Below, piece after piece: positions 38,040 through 45,930 of a stretch of DNA of 64,000 nucleotides (positions are counted from its first letter, which is position 1; every line of letters starts with the position of its first letter). The notes below the pieces were generated by a model, which saw only the letters and a list, made by a program, of their open reading frames with translations, was not told the DNA's origin and made no database searches. The stretch is from Paenibacillus pabuli (GTDB lineage: Bacteria > Bacillota > Bacilli > Paenibacillales > Paenibacillaceae). Where the stretch lies: contig NZ_JBDOIO010000003.1 of the NCBI RefSeq assembly GCF_039831995.1, forward strand, positions 3,348,001 to 3,412,000. Reading direction: 5' to 3'. The position numbers and the translations under genes are program-made.

Positions 38040-39251
38040 ATGCATAACTTTCTTGCCAAAAAGAGAATCACCGCTTTCCTCTTCATACTTGTGCTGGTGA
38101 CGCTCTCTGTTCTGAATATCATTCAGTCCTTCGGCCCGATCAAACAAACACTGGCCTCCGGAGACTACGATATCTCTGAAACCAAAGGACTGATCCACCA
38201 GCTGGATGCGGACATCAATGATCATGTCTTCGAGAAGTTTGGATTCGTGGAAGCCTACGGATACTTGCAATCCCTGATGTGGAAAAACGAGGAGAACAAT
38301 TTCGAGGTTGTCAGAGACATGGAGGGCAAGCTGCACTATACCTATTTTGCCACCGGGCCAACGTACACAAAGGATCTGTCCGACCGGGTTGCTGCGCTTG
38401 AAGCGCATTTGGATCCACAAACGAAGCTGACCTATGTCATGACGCCGGACAAATACGTGCGTGGCTATACTACGTTCCCGGAAGGCATTCCGTACAACTA
38501 TAATAATGAAACTGCTGATGGCTTCCTAGCCAATCTGGAACAGGACGGCATTGATACCCTTGATCTGCGGGAGGGATTGCTGGAGAGCGGCATTCCGCCG
38601 GAGGATCTGTTCTTTACAACCGACCATCACTGGAAAATCAGGACGGCGTTCTGGGCCTTCGGCCAGCTCGTGAATCATATGGACGGCATGTACACGAAGT
38701 CGCTGGACCCGGATCATTATTTCACAGACATTCATAACTACAATGTGATTCCATACGAAGACATCTTTATCGGATCGCAGGGCCGCAAGGCTGGTAAATA
38801 CTTCGCGGGTGCAGATGACTTCGACCTGATCTATCCGAAGTTCAAGACAAACTATTCCTTCTACTTCAAGACAGGCGAGACCGAAGCTGCACTTAATGGA
38901 CGCTTCGAGGATGCGCTGCTCACCACCTACCCGCTCAATGTGCAGGGAGCCACATATGATCTGACTGCGGACAAGTATTTCACGTATCTGTACGGGAATC
39001 AGGGGATTGTTCATGTGGTGAACAAAGATAATCCGAATGGTCTGAAGGTCATGTTCATCAAGGACTCCCTCGCCGTGCCGATGATCTCTTTCCTGTCCAC
39101 GGTTGTGTCCGAAATCTACGTCATCGATCCGAGGTATTACACCGAGGACATTATGGATTTTGCCAGCAAGACGGAACTGGATCATGTCTTGGTATCGATC
39201 TCGCCACAGGATCTGGTGGAAGAATTCTTCCCTTACGGGGCGAACAATTAA
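38040..39251 (+). CDS. DHHW-family AlgX/AlgJ-like O-acetylation partner
   Basis: This 403-residue protein has one N-terminal helix (about 9-27) and an extracytoplasmic SGNH-like fold. The defining TTDHHWK motif is at 194-199 (Asp195, His196, His197, Trp198). GLKVMFIKDSLAVPMISFLS carries the late catalytic Ser. These proteins accept acetyl from an MBOAT partner and place it on the polymer. It lacks a signal-peptide cleavage site, so it stays anchored. It is the last gene of the operon; a terminator follows. Confidence 0.9.
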   Translation: MHNFLAKKRITAFLFILVLVTLSVLNIIQSFGPIKQTLASGDYDISETKGLIHQLDADINDHVFEKFGFVEAYGYLQSLMWKNEENNFEVVRDMEGKLHYTYFATGPTYTKDLSDRVAALEAHLDPQTKLTYVMTPDKYVRGYTTFPEGIPYNYNNETADGFLANLEQDGIDTLDLREGLLESGIPPEDLFFTTDHHWKIRTAFWAFGQLVNHMDGMYTKSLDPDHYFTDIHNYNVIPYEDIFIGSQGRKAGKYFAGADDFDLIYPKFKTNYSFYFKTGETEAALNGRFEDALLTTYPLNVQGATYDLTADKYFTYLYGNQGIVHVVNKDNPNGLKVMFIKDSLAVPMISFLSTVVSEIYVIDPRYYTEDIMDFASKTELDHVLVSISPQDLVEEFFPYGANN

Positions 39252-39278
39252 GTCAGTGAACGATCATACGATCAAGTA

Positions 39279-39336
39279 AAAAAAGGGTAACCCAAGGCCA
39301 ATCATGATTTGGCAGACAGGGTACCCTTTTCTTTTT
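39279..39336 (+). terminator. Terminator ending the glycan synthase/acylation operon
   Basis: AAAAGGGTA and TACCCTTTT pair around a loop that has its own GGCCAATC...GATTTGGC stem, followed by CTTTTTG. Confidence 0.88.
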
Positions 39337-39350
39337 GTGATTCAGTAGAA

Positions 39351-39797
39351 TCAGTTTTGTTCACGCTTTATCCTCTGTTCCTTGTAATAGTGCAGCACGT
39401 CAGGCGGGCAGCCTTGAAATGCACGTTCCTTGCCGTATTCATAGGCCTGATGCAAATAAGAATACGCCTCGTCATGCTGTTCCAGTCTCATGCAGACGGT
39501 CCCCAGCTCAATGAGCGGACCCGTATTAATATCCGATCCTCGCGTTTGCAGCGATAATTCCGCCCAGGGCTTCGCCAGCGCATACTGTCCCAAGTCCATA
39601 TGTGCATTCGCATGACAGGATGCAATCCAGCTCGCTATTTCCCATTCGGTCTTTGGCTCAGGCAGCATCCCCCAGGCCTGATCATAATAGATCAGTGCCT
39701 GTTCATGCTGCTGCGTGTCGTCCAGCACATTGCCTGCTTCAACGGTTTCAATAATCTGTCTCTCCAGTTCAGGATGTTCCGATGTCAATTCCTTCAT
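39351..39797 (-). CDS. TPR-like repeat protein
   Basis: This 148-residue helical protein contains TPR-like units: NVLDDTQQHEQALIYYDQAW, LGQYALAKPWAELSL and RLEQHDEAYSYLHQAYEYGKE. It has no catalytic motif or signal peptide. ATG 39797 has GGAGGAG upstream and overlaps the TGA of the SMI1-like gene by four bases. It should be co-translated with it. Confidence 0.72.
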   Translation of the reverse strand: MKELTSEHPELERQIIETVEAGNVLDDTQQHEQALIYYDQAWGMLPEPKTEWEIASWIASCHANAHMDLGQYALAKPWAELSLQTRGSDINTGPLIELGTVCMRLEQHDEAYSYLHQAYEYGKERAFQGCPPDVLHYYKEQRIKREQN

Positions 39798-40243
39798 ATC
39801 GCCTTCTCCTCCTTCAGTTCGAAGTACCACTCCAGAAATGTATTAAAATCAGGCCACTCGGGGCGGCTCTCCCCGTTCAAGAAAAGTTCAATCGACTCAC
39901 CAAGCTCTACAAGCACCACTTCACCGGTTTGCCGATTATAGAAAAATCCTCCCTCCCCTTCAAAGCTATCCAGCGGTATGTAAGCTTCAGGCAATCCGAG
40001 GGTGAGCTGGGCCACCGTCATGTCTTCCAAATACACAGTATTCTCCATCACCCAGCAGATCTGATAGATCTCCTGATGTCTGCTATAGAAGGTCGGGCCA
40101 TCATCTGCATACAGATAAAACTGCGCAAAATCAGACTGAAGATCAATATTCAGCTTCTTCAGTGCTTCCTCATACTCCTTCGGTACATTTTCATGCCACC
40201 ACCCCTTGCCTTGGCAAAACTCAATAACTTTACTAGATAACAT
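39794..40243 (-). CDS. SMI1/KNR4-like protein
   Basis: This 149-residue protein resembles the SMI1/KNR4 fold: KKLNIDLQSDFAQFYLYADDG, DSFEGEGGFFYNRQTGEVVLVEL and DFNTFLEWYFEL. This fold is common in bacterial toxin-immunity proteins, but no cognate toxin is seen. ATG 40243 has AGGAGG six bases upstream. It overlaps the TPR gene and follows another unknown gene by about 30 bases. Confidence 0.75.
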   Translation of the reverse strand: MLSSKVIEFCQGKGWWHENVPKEYEEALKKLNIDLQSDFAQFYLYADDGPTFYSRHQEIYQICWVMENTVYLEDMTVAQLTLGLPEAYIPLDSFEGEGGFFYNRQTGEVVLVELGESIELFLNGESRPEWPDFNTFLEWYFELKEEKAI

Positions 40244-40273
40244 ATTCATCCTCCTAATCAACTGACGGCGTAA

Positions 40274-40933
40274 TTATGATCGATTCAGTGCAGAACGGTA
40301 GGGTGCATAAGTACTCATTACCCATTCATGGAACAATTGGTGAGCGCTGCTGGCATCGGGGGCATGGAAGAGATAGGTTCCTTCCACCTCCCGGCGGCTC
40401 AATTTGGAATCAACTAAGTCTCTGTCGTCTTCTTCATTCAACATAATTTGGTACGTCCCATCCTCCTCGCGGAATCCGAGGGCGTGCACATTCGTTTCTT
40501 GTTTATAATATCCGAGCTGCAGTATTGCTGGTTGTTCGTTAGCCAATATACCGGCGAAGGCCGGGTTCGGAAAGTGCTCATCGAAATGGGATTCATCCGG
40601 GACAATTCCCTGATAAAAGCCGTTAACCACTTCGCCGAGAAGGCTCACGATATGATGGGCATTAACGTAAGGGAAATGTTCAATTTCGTAGACATCGGAG
40701 TCCGAGTGATGCCACTGCAGGTACTCCATGATTTTGGAATAGGTGAAGCTGACGGCCCCCGCTGCTTCCCGATTCAGCGGTTGGTCCGCAGTGAGACGGG
40801 TCAGTTCCATAATACTATTCACATATCTCCAGAATAACAACTGATCAAAACGCGCTTCCTCATGAAGCATGTATAAAAAGGTATTCTCTTCCGCCCGCGC
40901 GTTGCGCATGAGCTCCTGGAGCGAATGTTCCAT
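40274..40933 (-). CDS. Protein of unknown function, about 219 residues
   Basis: From ATG 40933 (CGGAGG about ten bases upstream) the protein is 219 residues. It is acidic, mainly helical, with conserved-looking HEEARFDQLLFWRYVNSIMEL and HFPYVNAHHIVSLLGEVVNG and a C-terminal alpha/beta part (LGYYKQETNVHALGFREEDG). No signal peptide, membrane segment or enzyme motif is seen. It is the first of three minus-strand genes with short gaps and is probably in one operon with the SMI1-like and TPR genes. I do not recognise it. Confidence 0.65.
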   Translation of the reverse strand: MEHSLQELMRNARAEENTFLYMLHEEARFDQLLFWRYVNSIMELTRLTADQPLNREAAGAVSFTYSKIMEYLQWHHSDSDVYEIEHFPYVNAHHIVSLLGEVVNGFYQGIVPDESHFDEHFPNPAFAGILANEQPAILQLGYYKQETNVHALGFREEDGTYQIMLNEEDDRDLVDSKLSRREVEGTYLFHAPDASSAHQLFHEWVMSTYAPYRSALNRS

Positions 40934-41016
40934 ATGACTTATACCTCCGAAAACGTTTATAACCAATGTATCAAAATTGAAGAATGTTTGGAAATATCAC
41001 ATCCTGTTCCTTCATA

Positions 41017-41045
41017 TAAAAGAAGCCCGCATGTCTGCGGACCCC
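41017..41045 (-). terminator. Terminator after ECF-sigma/ABC operon
   Basis: GTCCGCA and TGCGGGC pair around GACA on the minus strand, followed by TTCTTTTAT. Confidence 0.78.
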
Positions 41046-41082
41046 AATTGAATATCTATTCATCTCACCTAGAAGGCTTCGA

Positions 41083-42153
41083 TCAGGAAAACACCTCGCG
41101 GGTACGGAATGCACGATACATGCCAAATACAACGCCAATCGTAATAACAGCCATAATAATCATATATATAGTCAAATAGGACAGTTCCAATCCAAATACG
41201 GAGTAGCTCGCTGGTGCTTGAAATAACCTCGTTACCCGCATCATGGTACTGAATGAAAACTCCTCAATCCACTTGGCCCATCCCGGGTTGAAGTTGAGCA
41301 CATCGAATGCCAGATAAGGCACACCTACAATCGCAACATTAATGACCATGGCAACAAACGACGTTGAACTGAGCGTAGAGACGCATAACACAACAAAAGC
41401 AAAGACCAGACTGCCTGCCAAGTGAGTGACCAGCTGGACTCCATAATACTGAACCGCAGATAGCCGATAAGGAGAGAAATCATAGTAAAAGCCCTGAAAA
41501 TACATCCCAACACTCTGGAGAGGTGTATCTGCTCCAGCCAAATTTCCAAACCTTAACCAGTAGATCAACAGGTTGACTCCTGTAAACAATATGACGCATA
41601 GCACGACATAAAGCATGGAGGCCATCAATTTAGCCGATACAACTTGGCTTCTCCCCCGTTTGCTGCTGCGCAGTAATGCTGCGGTTCCTCGTGCATATTC
41701 CTCTGCAAATACAGGTGCCAGTCCGAGCAGAATGATGATCATCATGAAGAGCACTCCAAATTGATCAATGTATTCCAACAGATAGCCCCATGGCTTATTG
41801 TAATGAATCTCGGAGACGGTTACGGTTCGTTCTATGGCATTTCCGCTGTCATCATATCGGGTGTAGTTTTTGGTGGATTCCGGGGAGAACATTGATATTT
41901 CATAAAATACGCCATATCGAGTCTGGTTCTTTTCGTCACTGTAACCCTCGGCTAGCATCTGATCCCGTGCGGTCTGAACCTTCTCCTCCGTAATGGCTCC
42001 TTCATAGGGCTTATAGTATGATGTACCGTTCAACGGCCCGGGATGCCCGAAACAGGCATATAATGCAAGAAGCACAAGCAGTCCGGCGATTGCCAGATAA
42101 ACGCTTTTACGCGTAATGATTTTAACAAATTCATATTGGGTTAAACGAATCAC
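41083..42153 (-). CDS. ABC-2-type transporter permease
   Basis: This 356-residue protein has about six helices and a large extracytoplasmic loop between helices 1 and 2 (about 45-135, YKPYEGAITEEKVQTARDQM). YARGTAALLRSSKRGRSQVV precedes the second group, the ABC-2 export pattern. The start is GTG 42153, which overlaps the ATPase stop by four bases, with GAGGAGG seven bases upstream. It resembles the YxlG subunit of the B. subtilis sigY operon in place and size. Cargo unknown. Confidence 0.88.
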   Translation of the reverse strand: MIRLTQYEFVKIITRKSVYLAIAGLLVLLALYACFGHPGPLNGTSYYKPYEGAITEEKVQTARDQMLAEGYSDEKNQTRYGVFYEISMFSPESTKNYTRYDDSGNAIERTVTVSEIHYNKPWGYLLEYIDQFGVLFMMIIILLGLAPVFAEEYARGTAALLRSSKRGRSQVVSAKLMASMLYVVLCVILFTGVNLLIYWLRFGNLAGADTPLQSVGMYFQGFYYDFSPYRLSAVQYYGVQLVTHLAGSLVFAFVVLCVSTLSSTSFVAMVINVAIVGVPYLAFDVLNFNPGWAKWIEEFSFSTMMRVTRLFQAPASYSVFGLELSYLTIYMIIMAVITIGVVFGMYRAFRTREVFS

Positions 42154-43025
42154 GATGTCGCCTCCTCGTCAAAATAGTGCATGTATACGTCTTCGAGACG
42201 AGGAGTTTCCGGTACAGCTTGCGGTACAGGCTGCTCTTTGGCCAAGATTCTGGCTACGATGCCGTCCGACTGATAGGACAAGCCACTTACCTTAAAATGC
42301 GAGGTCAGCTCAGCAAGCTGCTGCTGCGTTAACGTTGCCTTCCACACACTGCCCTGCATCCTGTTCATGATTTCCTCAGGTGTGTTCCGAGTGATCAGTT
42401 GACCATTATTCATCAGAATCATTTCCTTACACGAAAACTCCAGGTCAGAAATAATATGCGTCGATAACAGAACAATCCGGTCTCTTCCCAGCTCGCCGAT
42501 AATGTTACGGAACCGAATACGCTCCTTGGGATCCAGGCCAGCCGTCGGTTCGTCGAGAACCAGAATGTGCGGATCATTCAGCAAGGCTTGAGCAATACCC
42601 AATCTCTGCCTCATGCCCCCAGAGAACGTACGGATTTTATGCTGGGCCTGCTGTTCCAGATCCACCATCCGTAATGTCTCCTGCACGCGAACAGCGGCCT
42701 GAGGTACACTCAGCCCTTTGAGCGAACACATGTACATGAGAAATCGATGAGCAGTGAAACGGTTATAAAATCCGAATCGCTGCGGCATATATCCCAGTAG
42801 ACTTCGATAGCGATCTCCCATCCGCTCAATCGGTTGTCCATCCAGCAAAATCTGGCCGGATGTTGGCTTGGCGATATCGACAAGCATGCGAAGCAGCGTT
42901 GTTTTGCCCGCTCCATTCGGTCCGAGCAGACCGTAAACACCACCGCTGGACAGCTCCAGCGAGAATGATTTCACAGCCCACTTGTTCCTGTATTTCTTGG
43001 ATACATTATCCATGGTCAATATCAA
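42150..43025 (-). CDS. ABC transporter ATP-binding protein
   Basis: This 291-residue ATPase has Walker A GPNGAGKTT (about 34-42), signature SGGMRQR (about 135), Walker B HILVLDEPTAGLD (about 153-165) and an H-loop STHIISDLE. The C-terminal 80 residues are a drug-export type regulatory tail ending EDVYMHYF. TTG 43025 has AGAGG eight bases upstream and overlaps the preceding gene by 20 bases; ATG 43013 is the other candidate. It pairs with the permease that follows, as YxlF does with YxlG. Confidence 0.9.
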   Translation of the reverse strand: MILTMDNVSKKYRNKWAVKSFSLELSSGGVYGLLGPNGAGKTTLLRMLVDIAKPTSGQILLDGQPIERMGDRYRSLLGYMPQRFGFYNRFTAHRFLMYMCSLKGLSVPQAAVRVQETLRMVDLEQQAQHKIRTFSGGMRQRLGIAQALLNDPHILVLDEPTAGLDPKERIRFRNIIGELGRDRIVLLSTHIISDLEFSCKEMILMNNGQLITRNTPEEIMNRMQGSVWKATLTQQQLAELTSHFKVSGLSYQSDGIVARILAKEQPVPQAVPETPRLEDVYMHYFDEEATS

Positions 43026-43860
43026 AGGAATAACCTCTTTCTGTTTGTGATGTATATTTACGCGACATCTGGCGTATTTGGCTGATCAACAGCAGGATTC
43101 CGCATATGGCAAGCACGATAAGCACTGGCGTTTGAATCGAATGCACTAGACTGATGAATCGTGGATCGCTCAATATTAGCCAGATGAGTCCGAACCATCC
43201 GACCAAAAAAAGGCTAACGGCTGTACCACCCCGGACACGCATGGCCAGCCACAAACTAGCTCCTGCAGCAACCATCAGTTGGGCGTACCAGAGAGCAATG
43301 ACACTCCATGAAATGGAACCACCAGTCCCCCCGGATATGGCTAGCATAAGCAGCAGTACAAACACCATATTTGCTGAGAGTACAACGATCAAGCGGGTTA
43401 GCATTAGCTGCTGCGATGTTATTTTGCAGGTGAGTTCCATTTCCATCAGTCCCTGATCCCGGCCTTTAAACACTTCCAGCAGCCCCAGAATAAAAGGAAC
43501 AGGTACCATAACAATCCCGCTCATGTAGGGATCGATCTTGCTGTGCCCCCCTAACCAGAAGCCAATGATCAGGAGCAGCGCACATATTACCCAGTAGGAT
43601 CTGTGAAAAATCGCGACCTCTCCTCGAACAACCTGGAGCAATTCTATAAACGTCCTCCCTGGTGAGGGTTGTAAATGTTCGTTCATTTGGTCCACCAGTC
43701 CAGGCATATATGCCTCCAGTGTCCGGATCGTCTGATCAATCTCCATCTCGGAAGGAAATTCAACCGCATATTGATCCAGATAAGGGGCAATCTCGTTGAA
43801 TTCTTCCATCTCGAATTCAGTGGTGTGCTTCTTTTTATCTTGGTTTTCGGTACGTTTCAT
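43006..43860 (-). CDS. Membrane protein in anti-sigma position of ECF operon
   Basis: This 284-residue protein has a charged cytoplasmic N-terminal part (about 1-90, with TIRTLEAYMPGLVDQMNEHL) and about six helices. No zinc-binding HxxxCxxC anti-sigma motif is present. The place after an ECF sigma gene is that of an anti-sigma factor. It could also be part of the ABC exporter. ATG 43860 has GGAGGTG seven bases upstream and overlaps the sigma gene end by 26 bases. Confidence 0.7.
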   Translation of the reverse strand: MKRTENQDKKKHTTEFEMEEFNEIAPYLDQYAVEFPSEMEIDQTIRTLEAYMPGLVDQMNEHLQPSPGRTFIELLQVVRGEVAIFHRSYWVICALLLIIGFWLGGHSKIDPYMSGIVMVPVPFILGLLEVFKGRDQGLMEMELTCKITSQQLMLTRLIVVLSANMVFVLLLMLAISGGTGGSISWSVIALWYAQLMVAAGASLWLAMRVRGGTAVSLFLVGWFGLIWLILSDPRFISLVHSIQTPVLIVLAICGILLLISQIRQMSRKYTSQTERGYSFDIDHG

Positions 43861-44407
43861 CCCGCTCACCTCCCACAATGATCTCCTTCAACTTGGCTAT
43901 CCCCAAGCGTATACGTGATTTCACCGTCGATTCGTTGGTTCCCGTCAGCTCGGCGACTTCCCTGATCTTCAGCCCGTTGTAATAATTTAAAATAACCGCG
44001 TCCCGCTGCTGCTCAGGCAAACGTAACACTGCCTGCCTAACTTGATCATTCTGAAGCCGTTTGTAGAAGATATTCCACACGTTCTGATGCTCACTGGCAG
44101 GGAGCGCCTCTTCGGTTAACTCGCTTTCCCTGTTTTGCTGTTTGAATTCGCGTCCGCGAAAATAATCCATGCAATGATTCACTGCAATTTTCAGCAGCCA
44201 GTGACTGAATTTTCCGTTATCACGGTAACTGCCGAGTGACTTCATCATTTTTACAAATACCTCTTGGGTCAGATCGTAAGCGGTATGATAGTCTCCCGTT
44301 TTCCGGTACACATAAGTAAATATCGAATGATAATGCCGCTTCACCAATACTTCCATTGCAGCCCGGCTGCCTTTGCGAATCTCATGAATCAACTCTTCAT
44401 CATCCAA
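43835..44407 (-). CDS. ECF-type RNA polymerase sigma factor
   Basis: This 190-residue sigma factor has region 2 (YHSIFTYVYRKTGDYHTAYD and LTQEVFVKMMKSL) and region 4 (LRLPEQQRDAVILNYYNGLK, then IREVAELTGTNESTVKSRI). The domains are joined by a short linker without region 3. It probably drives its own operon, but no ECF-type AAC/CGT promoter pair was clear upstream. The start is TTG 44407 preceded by GGGGGTGA. It is the first gene of the operon sigma, membrane protein, ATPase, permease, like sigY-yxlCDEFG. Confidence 0.93.
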   Translation of the reverse strand: MDDEELIHEIRKGSRAAMEVLVKRHYHSIFTYVYRKTGDYHTAYDLTQEVFVKMMKSLGSYRDNGKFSHWLLKIAVNHCMDYFRGREFKQQNRESELTEEALPASEHQNVWNIFYKRLQNDQVRQAVLRLPEQQRDAVILNYYNGLKIREVAELTGTNESTVKSRIRLGIAKLKEIIVGGERDETYRKPR

Positions 44408-44620
44408 CGCTCCCTCACCCCCTCAATTCAATTAACGATAACTTGCTCATAAAAGATCAAAAATGTTTAATTCATTTATTTGGAAATTAACAAGTGGGAT
44501 GCACCAACTAAATGCAGCTACTTTTTTATTCAAATTGTCCTCAAGTTGAATTCCTTATTCTGTTGAAACTTTCTCTACTGCCTTTCGTCTAATTACTAAT
44601 AAACAACAAAGGAGATGACT

Positions 44621-45223
44621 ATGCGAATAACCTGCAGCCCTGCATATGCTGGAAAAATGATTGGGACCATTGACCTTCAACCATCGAAGTTTATAAAAGG
44701 GATCTCAAACACCAGCCAAATTACCGATCATGTTGATCCTGAACGCATTGCAATTCCCTACATAGAAGACACTAACTTTGGATCGCATTTAGATGCTATG
44801 ACAATCATGAAGGGAACCTATAAGGAAGAGTTTCATTTGAGCTATGATGTGGAATATACAATTGATGTGGATAAAAAAGGGTACATCACTCAATTTGAAC
44901 ATACGTTTCCCTTGGAACGCTATATTGATCTTGTCGCAACACAATCCTATAAAGTCATTAAAACCAAATGGCGCGGGCAAGACTATCACGTGATGACTTA
45001 CAGCTACATGGAGGAAGTATGTAACCCGACTAACGTCATTTTCAGATGTAACGCTGCGGAAGACGTATTCGTCGTTGCTGAACTTGCTCCCTACCGTATC
45101 GATGGTGTGGTCGTACAGCCCAACCATGTTTATCTTCACCTTCGTGCATTAATTTCAGCCAGAGAGGATCTCTATCCGATCGATTACATGTGTGAACCTG
45201 ATTTTGACCTGAGCCTGGATTAG
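44621..45223 (+). CDS. Protein of unknown function, about 200 residues
   Basis: From ATG 44621 (AAAGGAGA seven bases upstream; ATG 44615 is too close) this is a soluble 200-residue alpha/beta protein. It has no signal peptide and no known motif; aromatic-rich segments include EYTIDVDKKGYITQFEHTFP and TKWRGQDYHVMTYSYMEEVC. It is alone between the sigma operon and a minus-strand operon, with its own terminator. Confidence 0.65.
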   Translation: MRITCSPAYAGKMIGTIDLQPSKFIKGISNTSQITDHVDPERIAIPYIEDTNFGSHLDAMTIMKGTYKEEFHLSYDVEYTIDVDKKGYITQFEHTFPLERYIDLVATQSYKVIKTKWRGQDYHVMTYSYMEEVCNPTNVIFRCNAAEDVFVVAELAPYRIDGVVVQPNHVYLHLRALISAREDLYPIDYMCEPDFDLSLD

Positions 45224-45242
45224 ATCTGACCATATATGAAGA

Positions 45243-45291
45243 GAAAGAGCACAAGACTCTCCCTTTTACTAGGTAGCCTGTGCTCTTTTAA
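45243..45291 (+). terminator. Terminator after unknown gene 44621-45223
   Basis: AAAGAGCACA and TGTGCTCTTT pair around a 25-base loop, followed by TAAATT. Confidence 0.75.
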
Positions 45292-45344
45292 ATTGGATCG
45301 GCATCAAATCTTCTCGCAAATCCCTTCATCGCTGTCTTTATCTC

Positions 45345-45926
45345 TTATTCAGACTGGATAACTGCCATTCGTTCCACTGTCTCCGTGTTCTCCTTATACC
45401 ATGCCATGACGACATCTCCCTCTTTCAGATCAGATACCTGAATTGCCCCGTTGGCATCTGAACTGGTGTTACCACGTCCTCCCATCTCCATACCTTGAGT
45501 GATACTAACATCCACATTCAGCTTTAATTTCATTTCAACGCCAGTTTCATTGATCCCCCTGCTTCCGCTGCCAGGAGCACCGTCCTGCTGACCCTGATTA
45601 TTGGAGTTCTGTGAAGAGAAGCCCTGAAACTCAAGTAATGCTAGAGTAACGGTATCTCCGTCTATCGAGACAATCCTGCCTGTAAGATCGGCATTCATTG
45701 CAACACGCATATCATCCGGTCCACCTGTTCGGTCATTCATGCCTCCGCCTCTCTGCATTCCTCCGTTCATGCCTGGGCCACCATTTATCATTCCCCCGCC
45801 ATTCATGCCTTGCGCAGTACCGGTATTCGTAATTTTTTGGGCTGTAATGACATCACAGGCGGCAAGCAGAACAGCACAGCCTGCCAGCAGGATTAGAACA
45901 GATGTGAAATAATAATTTTTTCGCAT
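45345..45926 (-). CDS. Met/Gly-rich lipoprotein
   Basis: This 193-residue lipoprotein has a lipobox (VLLAAC, cysteine near residue 24). Residues 40-75 contain seven methionines among glycines and asparagines (MNGGGMINGGPGMNGGMQRG). The rest has a beta fold (LTGRIVSIDGDTVTLALLEF, KLKLNVDVSITQGMEMGGRG, DLKEGDVVMAWYKENTETVE) reminiscent of small OB-type domains. Met-rich stretches can bind copper(I) or silver; that is only a possibility here. Its ribosome site AAGGTGATC overlaps the stop of the glycosyltransferase upstream, so the two are coupled. Confidence 0.75.
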   Translation of the reverse strand: MRKNYYFTSVLILLAGCAVLLAACDVITAQKITNTGTAQGMNGGGMINGGPGMNGGMQRGGGMNDRTGGPDDMRVAMNADLTGRIVSIDGDTVTLALLEFQGFSSQNSNNQGQQDGAPGSGSRGINETGVEMKLKLNVDVSITQGMEMGGRGNTSSDANGAIQVSDLKEGDVVMAWYKENTETVERMAVIQSE

Positions 45927-45930
45927 AAGA

